Source of the DNA: Bacteriovoracaceae bacterium
GTDB lineage: Bacteria > Bdellovibrionota > Bacteriovoracia > Bacteriovoracales > Bacteriovoracaceae
Assembly (NCBI GenBank): GCA_023146355.1
Contig: JAGLCH010000250.1
Span: forward strand, 1 to 6,671
DNA length: 6,671 bases
Reading direction: 5' to 3'
Numbering within the stretch: the first letter of the stretch is position 1; the number at the start of each line of letters is the position of its first letter. The notes under the pieces were generated by a model that did not search any database, was not told the origin of the DNA, and saw only the letters and a program-made list of their open reading frames with translations. Position numbers and translations under genes: made by a program. Below are positions 1 to 6,319 of the stretch, in pieces.

Positions 1-809
1 CAGAAACCCCACTCCCGATACTAGGTGGAGTCAACCTATCCATTAACAATCAATACAATCTTGTGGCAGGAAATGAAGAGATGGTAGTCGCCACTAGAAA
101 TGAAGGTACAGGACCTGAGGACTGGACTCTCTCATCGTTTAATATTACTGCAGAAACAGTTAATACGACTCCTATTCAACTAGAAACAAGTGTCTTTACT
201 TCAAATAAAATAAATGAGGTACAACTTGAAGTTGTTGATGATGTTATTTACGCTGCCGGAATTAACACTGGATTTAATGCAAATGGAAATCAAAATACTG
301 TTGCAATGTTCAGCGCGGACGAAGATAATTTTCTTAACTCAAACTTAGTGACTTCCATTCTGACTCAAAACTCCATCGCAGCAACAGTGGTAACTTCTGA
401 AACATCAAATCTTAGAAGTATAAAACTTAAAAAAAGAACAAACCCAAGAGCAGGTCACTCAGATCTTGTAATTGTCGCTCAGAGTAACCTCAATAACTTT
501 CACCTGTTAGATATGGACCTTACTGGACCAACATGGACTTTTAAGACTACAGGAACGAGCTACCTATTAAATGATTTCAGTTATCCCTCAACAAATACAG
601 CTTTCTACATCACAGATATCTTTGATAATCTCACAGCTGGCAGCGATGGATCAGTAGCTGGGGAAGCAACGAAGGACTTCCTGGGACTGATTTTTGAATC
701 GGGGGGAACGGACACTGAAATAATTCAGGTTAATACGGTTCGTGAGGCAATAAGTATCACCTCAGAGAGTGCCAATGGCTGGCATCCTGGATTTTTAAAA
801 GTGGAGTAA
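1..809 (+). CDS. Partial (3' end) gene for a beta-rich, probably exported protein of unknown function
   Basis: The reading frame is open from the left edge (first complete codon at base 3) to a TAA at 807-809, giving the last 268 residues of a longer protein. A GTG at 63 is in frame, but the codons before it are equally open and read as ordinary protein (ETPLPILGGVNLSINNQYNL), so I treat this as a truncated gene and not one starting at 63. The composition is rich in N, T, S, D and G with alternating hydrophobic residues. Phrases such as DDVIYAAG, NTVAMFSAD, SDLVIVAQS and PTWTF recur in spirit, like the blades of a beta-propeller or stacked beta-sandwich of a secreted or surface protein. No cysteine is present in the visible part and no transmembrane helix is seen. 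The signal peptide, if any, lies outside the window. I do not recognise the family. Its last 15 bases overlap the convergent transglycosylase gene. Confidence 0.8.
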   Translation, partial: ETPLPILGGVNLSINNQYNLVAGNEEMVVATRNEGTGPEDWTLSSFNITAETVNTTPIQLETSVFTSNKINEVQLEVVDDVIYAAGINTGFNANGNQNTVAMFSADEDNFLNSNLVTSILTQNSIAATVVTSETSNLRSIKLKKRTNPRAGHSDLVIVAQSNLNNFHLLDMDLTGPTWTFKTTGTSYLLNDFSYPSTNTAFYITDIFDNLTAGSDGSVAGEATKDFLGLIFESGGTDTEIIQVNTVREAISITSESANGWHPGFLKVE

Positions 810-1568
810 ATCACCAGAGGAAAGCTCCCATTCAAAAACAGTGGAACTTTCTTTTTGTTCTGTGGACTCATCTATAAATCTGGCCACCTTCATTTTGTGT
901 AGAATTTTATGAATTGTATATTCAGCAAATGGAGTCATCAGCTTGTTCTGGTAAGACTTTGAGTAGACCTTAGGATTAGGTAGAAGCATTGCCAGAAACG
1001 CTCCCTGACGAGGCGAGAGATTGGCAGGATGGACCTTAAAATAGTGCTTACTAGCAATACCAATTCCATATATGCCATCCCCATATTCAATAATATTGAG
1101 ATAAGTTTCAAGAACCTTTTCTTTAGTTAAAGTTGCATCAAGGTAAAGAGTGATAAGCGCTTCTTTTACCTTGCGGATATAAGAGCGATCACTGGACAAA
1201 AAGAGATTTTTTACAAGTTGCTGTGAAATAGTACTGGCCCCTCGCAAGGGCCGATTATGAACAAGATGTTCATAAATCGCCGTCCACAGTTGTGTCAGAT
1301 CAATTCCACTATGATCAAAGAAGCTCCAATCCTCATTAATTTGAATCCCTTGCCAAGCGCTATCAGACATCAAGGAAAGATTAACCCAATTTTCAGGTCT
1401 ACTCTGAACAATAGAATACTTAGGTCTTCCGTCGACTAGAGTAAAAGACACATGACCTTTTTTAAGTTTGTGGATGTCGCTGAACGGGATCAATTTGTAG
1501 CTTGTAATAGCTCCACCAACTAAAGAAAAAAAGAGCACAACAATAAAGATCCGAATAAACTTTATCAC
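795..1568 (-). CDS. mtgA: Monofunctional biosynthetic peptidoglycan transglycosylase (GT51)
   Basis: This 257-residue enzyme should polymerise lipid II into glycan strands on the periplasmic face of the inner membrane. Residues 4-22 form one hydrophobic anchor. The GT51 motifs follow in order: ED-x-x-F-F-D-H-x-G-I-D at 79-90 (E79 the expected catalytic base); GASTISQQLVKN at 110-121; RKVKE at 132-136 (E136 the expected second glutamate); LETYLN-I-I-E-Y-G at 153-163; and LLPNP at 195-199. No transpeptidase domain follows, and the length is close to that of E. coli MtgA (about 240), so it is monofunctional. The start is GTG, directly after the TAA of the upstream gene. A strong purine-rich Shine-Dalgarno (1577-1585) lies 9 bases before it, and the next in-frame ATG (residue 67) would lose the membrane anchor. 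It is the last gene of the gsk operon, and its 3' end overlaps the convergent gene on the left by 15 bases. The family call is firm. The symbol is by analogy. Confidence 0.93.
   Translation of the reverse strand: MIKFIRIFIVVLFFSLVGGAITSYKLIPFSDIHKLKKGHVSFTLVDGRPKYSIVQSRPENWVNLSLMSDSAWQGIQINEDWSFFDHSGIDLTQLWTAIYEHLVHNRPLRGASTISQQLVKNLFLSSDRSYIRKVKEALITLYLDATLTKEKVLETYLNIIEYGDGIYGIGIASKHYFKVHPANLSPRQGAFLAMLLPNPKVYSKSYQNKLMTPFAEYTIHKILHKMKVARFIDESTEQKESSTVFEWELSSGDLLHF
820..856 (+). terminator. Possible weak intrinsic terminator of the left-hand gene, inside mtgA
   Basis: Bases 820-828 (GAAAGCTCC) can pair with 843-851 (GGAACTTTC) in 8 of 9 positions around a 14-base loop, followed directly by TTTTT at 852-856. 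It lies 11 bases after the stop of the + strand gene. The stem is A/T-rich with one mismatch and the loop is long. The same bases encode the C-terminus of the transglycosylase on the other strand, so this could be chance. Confidence 0.3.
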
Positions 1569-2606
1569 TTATGAATCCCTCCCCTTAACCTTGACAGAGC
1601 AATTTACCTTGAGAGCAGGAGCGGTAAATTTATTCATGGGCTTCACCCTAATTTGAAGAGTTGTTTTTCCCAAGAAAATCTCAAAAGAGCTTATACCTGA
1701 TTTTAACTCTCCAAGCTGCACATCTACGTTATCAAATCTCTTTGAGGTGTATAGGTCAACAGAGTCGAAATTGTATTTTGAAACTTCATTGTTTACTTTT
1801 GAGTCGCGATGAAAACAAGTAACTTGCACCATATCAGACCGACCAAGGCCGACGAGAGGTAATAAGCATCGCTTAAAAAGCTTTTTATCTTCACTAAAAA
1901 GAGATTCGAGGTCGTGGTACAAAGCTTCAATGGTATCGTGATAAAAGACTTGTAGGATCATATTAAGATCCTTAGGCAATTGCCCTGGAAGTTCCGAAAG
2001 TAATTGATCAGTCCACTGGTGATCAAATCGATCGCGCCAATCAAGCCCTACTGAGTCGTACATATTATGACCCACTCGATTAAAAGAGGCCTCTACAGTC
2101 TTTGATAAATTTTCTTGAAGTAGGTTAACGGATGGAAAAGCAGAGAAATACTTTGAAAGAAAAGTTTTAATGCCACCGCTTTTTGTATTAACGTAGGCAT
2201 TGGCCTTGCACAGTTTTACACTCACAGGAAAGAGTTTATCTCCAACGACATAGGCGACATCCGCCTCATCGAGCTCTTTATTTCCAGAACCCGATGCCAT
2301 CTTTCCGACTACAAAAACCTGATCAATCTTTTTTGGGAGTTCACCCACCAATCCAGAGAAAGTACATTGGGCCAGTTTTGGAAGTTTTTTAACGAGCTCA
2401 AGATCATGCTTTCTAAGCCATGACTCATAGTAGGAAAACTGCTCTCGAACTTTACCTGAAAAAGATTTAACAAAGGATGATTCCACCCCATAGTGGCGGG
2501 CCATCTGGACTGCCACTAAATATTCAAAAAGGTTCCCCTTAAACTCATTAATCAGAGCTTCGTTCTGCGCACATGTTTCAAATGAGGTCAGATCGGGGCG
2601 TAGCAA
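1569..2606 (-). CDS. Unrecognised protein, possible PD-(D/E)XK-type nuclease, between gsk and mtgA
   Basis: This 345-residue cytoplasmic-looking protein has no signal peptide or membrane helix. I do not recognise it as a named family. Visible pattern: an N-terminal helix carrying E28 (KGNLFEYLVA), then D113-E114-A-D116 at the start of a hydrophobic strand (VAYVVG), a short turn, and a second strand ending S129-V-K131, followed by TKSGG at 141-145. E in a helix, D before a strand, then S/E-x-K one turn later is the arrangement of the PD-(D/E)XK nuclease core. An S-x-K with a downstream SGG resembles some Type II restriction-enzyme-like proteins. The C-terminal part (LQIRVKP...KVNCSVKVK) is strand-rich. 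The start is TTG, one base after the gsk stop, with only a weak GGGA upstream. The next in-frame ATG is at residue 35 and would delete the E28 helix, so TTG is preferred. There is no methyltransferase beside it, which argues against a simple restriction system. Gene reality is very likely; nuclease activity is inference. Confidence 0.85.
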   Translation of the reverse strand: MLRPDLTSFETCAQNEALINEFKGNLFEYLVAVQMARHYGVESSFVKSFSGKVREQFSYYESWLRKHDLELVKKLPKLAQCTFSGLVGELPKKIDQVFVVGKMASGSGNKELDEADVAYVVGDKLFPVSVKLCKANAYVNTKSGGIKTFLSKYFSAFPSVNLLQENLSKTVEASFNRVGHNMYDSVGLDWRDRFDHQWTDQLLSELPGQLPKDLNMILQVFYHDTIEALYHDLESLFSEDKKLFKRCLLPLVGLGRSDMVQVTCFHRDSKVNNEVSKYNFDSVDLYTSKRFDNVDVQLGELKSGISSFEIFLGKTTLQIRVKPMNKFTAPALKVNCSVKVKGRDS

Positions 2607-2607
2607 T

Positions 2608-3909
2608 TTACATTTCCCAGTAAGACTCTTCCAGAGAATCTTCTCTCTCAGGAAGTCCTCGCATTAGACGAGGTGAGTTCTGCTTAAGAACCTCGTAGCT
2701 CACACGGTTTGCATACTTGGCAATCTGGTGGAGCGATGAATATGTTAAAAACTTTGACTGATGCTTTGGTGATTTTGGTGCAACAGCACGATGAAAAGTA
2801 TTCGACGCCATATCATGTAGTAAAGCTGATAGGGCAGCATCCCCTGCACCATTCGTATTTTTAATTTTAATCCCAGGTCCACCCATATAAGGATTAATGT
2901 GGGAGTAAATCTTAATAGGATTCTCACACTCGCTCTGCTTCATGCCACGACTGTATTCAAATTTATTGTACTCACTAATAGATTTACTGTGGATGGTGTC
3001 TTTTGTTGCTCTTGCTTGAGATTGATCAGTGTGAGCAGCAACATAAAGTCCCTCCGCCCCAACAGTTAGGAGAATCATATCGGCAATATCTAATGCAGAT
3101 TCACACGCGAGAAGTGGGTCACTTGCTCCAACCAGTGCTTCTGCTTCTTGGTCATTCATTGCAAGAACAGAAACATAGTCACTTATAAATTTGATGAAAA
3201 AATCTTTCTTTTCATCAATAAGGAAACTTGTTCCAAGAGATAGAATCACAGGAACATTGGCCTCTTTTGCTAGCTTTACTGCTTTCATAGTTGAAGCGAA
3301 AATAGGTGCACTCTCGTCTCGAAGAAGAAAAGCTGTAATTAAAAGTGCGCCTGAACCCTTAATCGTATCAGGATCAATATAATCTTCACTTAGCTCATCC
3401 ATAATCCCACGGCCAATAGCAAAGCTTCGCTCATAGTCTGGAGTTATAAAACAGATACATCGTGCCATCTTACCATCGCGCGGCTGTAGCCTTGTAAAGT
3501 CAACATGAGAACAAGTATTACACACATATTTAAAAGCGTAGTCGCCAATAGACATACTCTGGCAGATTGTTCCCAGCATTACCGACACATCATCCGAAAG
3601 GATTGAGTAATTATGCAGGGTATTTCCAATAGCACCACCAGGATACTGTCCTACAATTTTTCCCTCAGTGCTCAGCTCACTGTAGATCTCTTCGATCTGC
3701 TCATCTGAAAGGACTATTGATTGCCCTTTTTTTATGCCAAATCGCTCCAAAAATGCAGACTCAACCTCCACCTCAATATCGACCAAAAGCTGCTCAATAC
3801 CGGTGATATAGATATCCTTACGGTCCAGGAATGTCTGATCCATAGACACACGCTTTTTGCCACCGACGGGAAAATAATGTTTATTCTTTCTCTTACCTGG
3901 AAATTTCAT
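2608..3909 (-). CDS. gsk: Inosine-guanosine kinase (PfkB/ribokinase superfamily)
   Basis: Gsk phosphorylates guanosine and inosine to GMP and IMP with ATP in cytoplasmic purine salvage. The 433-residue product matches E. coli Gsk (434 residues, recalled from memory) over its whole length. The N-terminus is MKFPGKRKNKHYFPV, and the C-terminus contains SPRL-x-RGLPEREDSLEESYW. Conserved blocks between include GG-x-IGNT-x-HNYS (91-102), AMN-x-x-EAEAL, YSHI-x-PYMGGP, and the PfkB signature NTNGAGD with the catalytic aspartate at residue 357. These blocks distinguish it from generic PfkB sugar kinases. The residues after position 15 (GGKKRVSMDQ) differ from E. coli. The ATG start has a good AGAGGT ribosome site (3916-3921) 6-7 bases upstream. 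It is the first gene of a three-gene operon with the putative nuclease and mtgA. It appears intact. The close likeness to gammaproteobacterial Gsk may reflect gene transfer, but that needs a tree. Confidence 0.96.
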   Translation of the reverse strand: MKFPGKRKNKHYFPVGGKKRVSMDQTFLDRKDIYITGIEQLLVDIEVEVESAFLERFGIKKGQSIVLSDEQIEEIYSELSTEGKIVGQYPGGAIGNTLHNYSILSDDVSVMLGTICQSMSIGDYAFKYVCNTCSHVDFTRLQPRDGKMARCICFITPDYERSFAIGRGIMDELSEDYIDPDTIKGSGALLITAFLLRDESAPIFASTMKAVKLAKEANVPVILSLGTSFLIDEKKDFFIKFISDYVSVLAMNDQEAEALVGASDPLLACESALDIADMILLTVGAEGLYVAAHTDQSQARATKDTIHSKSISEYNKFEYSRGMKQSECENPIKIYSHINPYMGGPGIKIKNTNGAGDAALSALLHDMASNTFHRAVAPKSPKHQSKFLTYSSLHQIAKYANRVSYEVLKQNSPRLMRGLPEREDSLEESYWEM

Positions 3910-3937
3910 ATCGCTACCTCTAAAAGATTAATGACCT

Positions 3938-3966
3938 ATATTGCTTTATCAGAGCAAAAAACTCAA
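3938..3966 (-). promoter_or_regulatory. Possible promoter of the gsk operon
   Basis: Reading the minus strand, TTGAGT (complement of 3961-3966) is followed after 17 bases by CAATAT (complement of 3938-3943). The -35 box is good and the -10 box is poor (3 of 6). Transcription would begin near 3931, leaving a leader of about 20 bases before the gsk ribosome site. The position is right, but the -10 match is weak and another box nearby could be used. Confidence 0.3.
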
Positions 3967-3973
3967 TCAGGAC

Positions 3974-4002
3974 TTTACCAAACTGAAAAAAATACAGATA
4001 AT
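3974..4002 (+). promoter_or_regulatory. Sigma70-type promoter for the SH3/beta-barrel gene
   Basis: TTTACC at 3974-3979 and GATAAT at 3997-4002 are separated by exactly 17 bases, with 4 of 6 and 5 of 6 matches to the sigma70 consensus. The start point would be near 4009-4010, giving a leader of about 17 bases before the AAGGA ribosome site. It lies back to back with the proposed gsk promoter in the same roughly 125-base divergent gap. Confidence 0.5.
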
Positions 4003-4025
4003 ATAGCTAATACGCTAATAAAACC

Positions 4026-4030
4026 AAGGA
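4026..4030 (+). promoter_or_regulatory. Ribosome binding site that favours an upstream CTG start
   Basis: AAGGA at 4026-4030 is 6 bases before an in-frame CTG at 4037. It is 27 bases before the TTG at 4058, too far to serve it, and nothing purine-rich lies just before that TTG. This spacing is the main reason to prefer the CTG start. Confidence 0.45.
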
Positions 4031-4036
4031 TAATAT

Positions 4037-4915
4037 CTGCACAGCGCAAAACAAATCTTGCTACTTATTCTATTTCTGATGTGTTTACCAGTATTTGCCT
4101 CGAGGCGGGCAGTGGTAAATGAATCCAAGACAATAATCTACGCAGACGAGGATTTGCGCGCCGCCATTGGAACTCTTTCCCAAGGGACGATCCTTAAAAT
4201 TGGCGAAAAACTCAGAAAAAGAGGCACCGTAGCTTACTCTACTTTCAAAAATCGTATTGTCTATATAAAGGTAGCTGACCTCGGCATAGAAGGTGTCGAA
4301 GGTGAATTTACCCTCAACAATGGCAGATTTAAATTAAAGGCAATTAAAGATCGAAAAAAAGAAGGTTTGCCATCAGTAGGCCAGGTGGGTCTCCGAGTGG
4401 CACAATCGATACCAGGAAGCGACTGGTCAAAGCTTGCCACAGATATGAATACGAAGAACTCACCTTTTATAGGTCTTGGAATTCAAGCAGAATATAATTA
4501 CTTACAGAAAAACTTCACTTTTTATCTTGGGTACGAGTACACAAAAAATACAGATTCTCAGTTGTCTATCTCGATGCATACTTTAGACTTTGGAGTCTCA
4601 TATGCAATCATTTATAGTGATTTTTACTCATGGGATATTCTTGCGGGGCCAGTAGTCTCCCCTGGGATAACAATTGCAACAGAAAATAACCAGTACCACA
4701 CAGATGGCGCAGGTTATGGCCATAAAGTAGGAACATCACTTAAATTATTTCGTGGATGGAAGTGGGGAATTACAGTTGGTGCCTACTACCGAAAACAGAA
4801 GATTACGGGACATGATAAAATTCAACTTCCAGGCCCCTATTACAATCCAACTTCGCTAGACTCACTCTCAGAATTACAAACAATGATCTCGATCAATAGA
4901 AAGATTAATCTGTAA
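4037..4915 (+). CDS. Exported protein with SH3-like N-terminal part and probable outer-membrane beta-barrel
   Basis: From the CTG at 4037 the product has 292 residues. From the TTG at 4058 it has 285. The CTG start gives a normal signal peptide: a lysine in HSAKQ, a leucine-rich core, then VFA as the likely cleavage site. The TTG start leaves only MLLILFLMCLPVFA with no positive charge, and it lacks a ribosome site. After the signal, about 65 residues (AVVNES, IYADEDL, IGTLSQGT, RIVYIKVADLG) look like a bacterial SH3-type domain, often peptidoglycan- or protein-binding. The remaining roughly 180 residues alternate short amphipathic strands rich in Y, W and G (FTFYLGYEYT, LDFGVSYAIIY, WKWGITVGAYYRK), as in a small outer-membrane beta-barrel. 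The C-terminus ends in leucine and not the usual aromatic residue. I do not recognise the specific family. It is transcribed divergently from gsk, and its last 11 bases overlap the convergent next gene. Confidence 0.85.
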   Translation: MHSAKQILLLILFLMCLPVFASRRAVVNESKTIIYADEDLRAAIGTLSQGTILKIGEKLRKRGTVAYSTFKNRIVYIKVADLGIEGVEGEFTLNNGRFKLKAIKDRKKEGLPSVGQVGLRVAQSIPGSDWSKLATDMNTKNSPFIGLGIQAEYNYLQKNFTFYLGYEYTKNTDSQLSISMHTLDFGVSYAIIYSDFYSWDILAGPVVSPGITIATENNQYHTDGAGYGHKVGTSLKLFRGWKWGITVGAYYRKQKITGHDKIQLPGPYYNPTSLDSLSELQTMISINRKINL

Positions 4916-6218
4916 GGTAGTCTTCTTCTATTTTTACTTCTTTAAAATCTTCGGACTTATCTTGATCCTTAGCTTTTTGTAGATAGTAGTCTCTACGCGC
5001 GTTATCGGACTCAAAGTTATCAGCATCATATCGAACTTTCTTTTGCCTCTCTTCCTCAATTTCCTTATCTAATGCCTCTGAGTGGAGTCTCTTCATTTTT
5101 TCATCAAACGTTTCATTTCTTTTCTCTATTAGCTGTGAAAAGTTGCTACCGTATTTCTCATAGGCATAGCGATAAAGTATTTCAAGTGGAATAGAGTTAT
5201 CCTTTCCCCTCTCTAAGAAATGTATTAGCTCTTTCAGAAATTTTGTATTTTCAGGAACATGAGACCAGGCAGTATATAGATACATCATTCCGAGGTTACT
5301 AATACGCTCTTCATAATCCACTCTCTTGTATAAAGCGTATATTTCATGAGCGTTACTATCGCTATCTTCTACATATTTCAAATGCTCAAGAAGCCTTATT
5401 CGCAGTGACTCGGCCATTATTGATTTTATTTTAGAAACAATTTCAACTGTGTAAATCTCCCCTTTTTCTAAAATAAAAACTATTTCTTTTTGGAATGATT
5501 TCTCAGATTTTGGAGGAATATAAATAACCCCCATTCCGCGCCCCTCAAAGTAGCGACTCTCTTCAAAGTCCTCATTTAAAAGCTCTATTCTGAGATAGTA
5601 GATAAAAAGGGAATACACAAGATCTCTATAGGAAACACTATAAAGGTCAGTCAAATAATCAACTAGATTTCGAGACTTAAAATGCTTTCTAAGAATAAAG
5701 GTTGTTGTAAGGTCACGGGTAAAAAGATCCTTCCAAATTTGCTTATTACTCTTACCTAAAATATATTTTTTAAAGAGTGGAAGTGAAAACAATTTGTGGT
5801 CAGAAATAAAGGGAAACTGAAATTTACCATGTCGCTTTAAAATCATCGTAACGAGTTTATGGTAGTTTTGGTCGGTATAAGTAAGCCCCATTTCAAGCTT
5901 TTCAGCTGTACCTTTTGGAAGATTAAGGTGCGGTAGAACACGGATCTGAGGATGCTTTAATGGCAGAGATATCTGAACGTTTGAAAAGGGAAAAATCCCC
6001 CACAGCGATTCATCCTCGTGATAGATCCCCTCAACTCGCTCCATTTTAAAGTTTTTTTCACCATAAAGCTTAGCAGGATGGGGGCTAAGCTTTATGTATT
6101 CATTATCCATTCCCTGTTTAACCACGTAGTTATAAGCAAAATAAGGAGCAATTAGTATCCCAATAGACAAGGCCAACAGGATACCAAGGATAGAAATTAT
6201 TCTAATTAAAAGTCTCAT
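4905..6218 (-). CDS. Membrane-anchored protein of unknown function, with charged C-terminal helix
   Basis: This 437-residue protein starts at an ATG (complement of 6216-6218). No convincing ribosome site is seen before it, only an A-rich tract. Residues 3-29 are a long hydrophobic stretch after an arginine, acting as a signal anchor or, less likely, a cleaved signal (possible site after YFA). The rest should lie in the periplasm. Residues about 40-150 look mixed alpha/beta. Residues about 160-360 are largely helical with many Tyr, Leu and Lys, with TPR-like helix pairs possible near SNLGMMYLYTAWSHV and LEILYRYAYEKYG. Residues 361-437 are very rich in Glu, Lys, Asp and Arg and could form a coiled coil followed by a disordered acidic tail. 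I find no catalytic motif and do not recognise the family. The gene is convergent with and overlaps the beta-barrel gene by 11 bases, and diverges from the lipoprotein gene. The coding call is secure because of its length; the function is unknown. Confidence 0.87.
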   Translation of the reverse strand: MRLLIRIISILGILLALSIGILIAPYFAYNYVVKQGMDNEYIKLSPHPAKLYGEKNFKMERVEGIYHEDESLWGIFPFSNVQISLPLKHPQIRVLPHLNLPKGTAEKLEMGLTYTDQNYHKLVTMILKRHGKFQFPFISDHKLFSLPLFKKYILGKSNKQIWKDLFTRDLTTTFILRKHFKSRNLVDYLTDLYSVSYRDLVYSLFIYYLRIELLNEDFEESRYFEGRGMGVIYIPPKSEKSFQKEIVFILEKGEIYTVEIVSKIKSIMAESLRIRLLEHLKYVEDSDSNAHEIYALYKRVDYEERISNLGMMYLYTAWSHVPENTKFLKELIHFLERGKDNSIPLEILYRYAYEKYGSNFSQLIEKRNETFDEKMKRLHSEALDKEIEEERQKKVRYDADNFESDNARRDYYLQKAKDQDKSEDFKEVKIEEDYLTD

Positions 6219-6319
6219 ATGTACTTTTTCGGTAAGTTAACCGATATCGTTAGCAAAAAAAACTAAGCATTTTACTCCTCTAACCGATTAGTATTGTAGA
6301 GAACGTTACGGAGAAATCT
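6219..6319. promoter_or_regulatory. Divergent intergenic region with a repeated TAACCGAT octamer
   Basis: This gap of 101 bases separates the 437-residue protein gene from the lipoprotein gene and must hold the start signals of both. It contains TAACCGAT twice in the same orientation, at 6238-6245 and 6281-6288 (43 bases apart, about four helical turns). A short palindrome CGATATCG overlaps the first copy, and there is a run of eight A at 6255-6262. For the + strand, TAGTAT at 6289-6294 is a possible -10 box without a good -35. I see no clear promoter for the - strand. A regulator binding site is conceivable but unproven. Confidence 0.3.

Noticed and set aside
770..784. A TGCCA/TGGCA hairpin near the end of the left-hand gene, considered as a terminator.
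   Set aside because: The stem is only five base pairs and no T-run follows directly on either strand. It is within codons of the gene.
1257..1439. A + strand open frame of 60 codons inside mtgA.
   Set aside because: It is antisense to the GT51 catalytic motifs, which are plainly the real coding sequence.
1569..2606. A complete restriction-modification or other defence system around the putative nuclease.
   Set aside because: The neighbours are gsk and mtgA. No methyltransferase, helicase, reverse transcriptase, toxin-antitoxin partner or mobile element is visible in the window.
3003..3382. Two short + strand open frames (61 and 63 codons) opposite gsk.
   Set aside because: They are antisense to a clearly conserved kinase and have no ribosome site or recognisable product.
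3721..4122. A + strand open frame of 133 codons across the gsk start and the intergenic gap.
   Set aside because: Two thirds of it is antisense to conserved gsk coding sequence. It runs through the proposed promoters and into the signal peptide region of the beta-barrel gene in another frame. The product shows no protein-like pattern.
4902..4911. A perfect palindrome AGATTAATCT at the convergent gene junction, considered as a terminator or protein site.
   Set aside because: It is A/T-rich with no loop or T-run, and lies in coding sequence of both genes. A ten-base palindrome is expected by chance at this scale.
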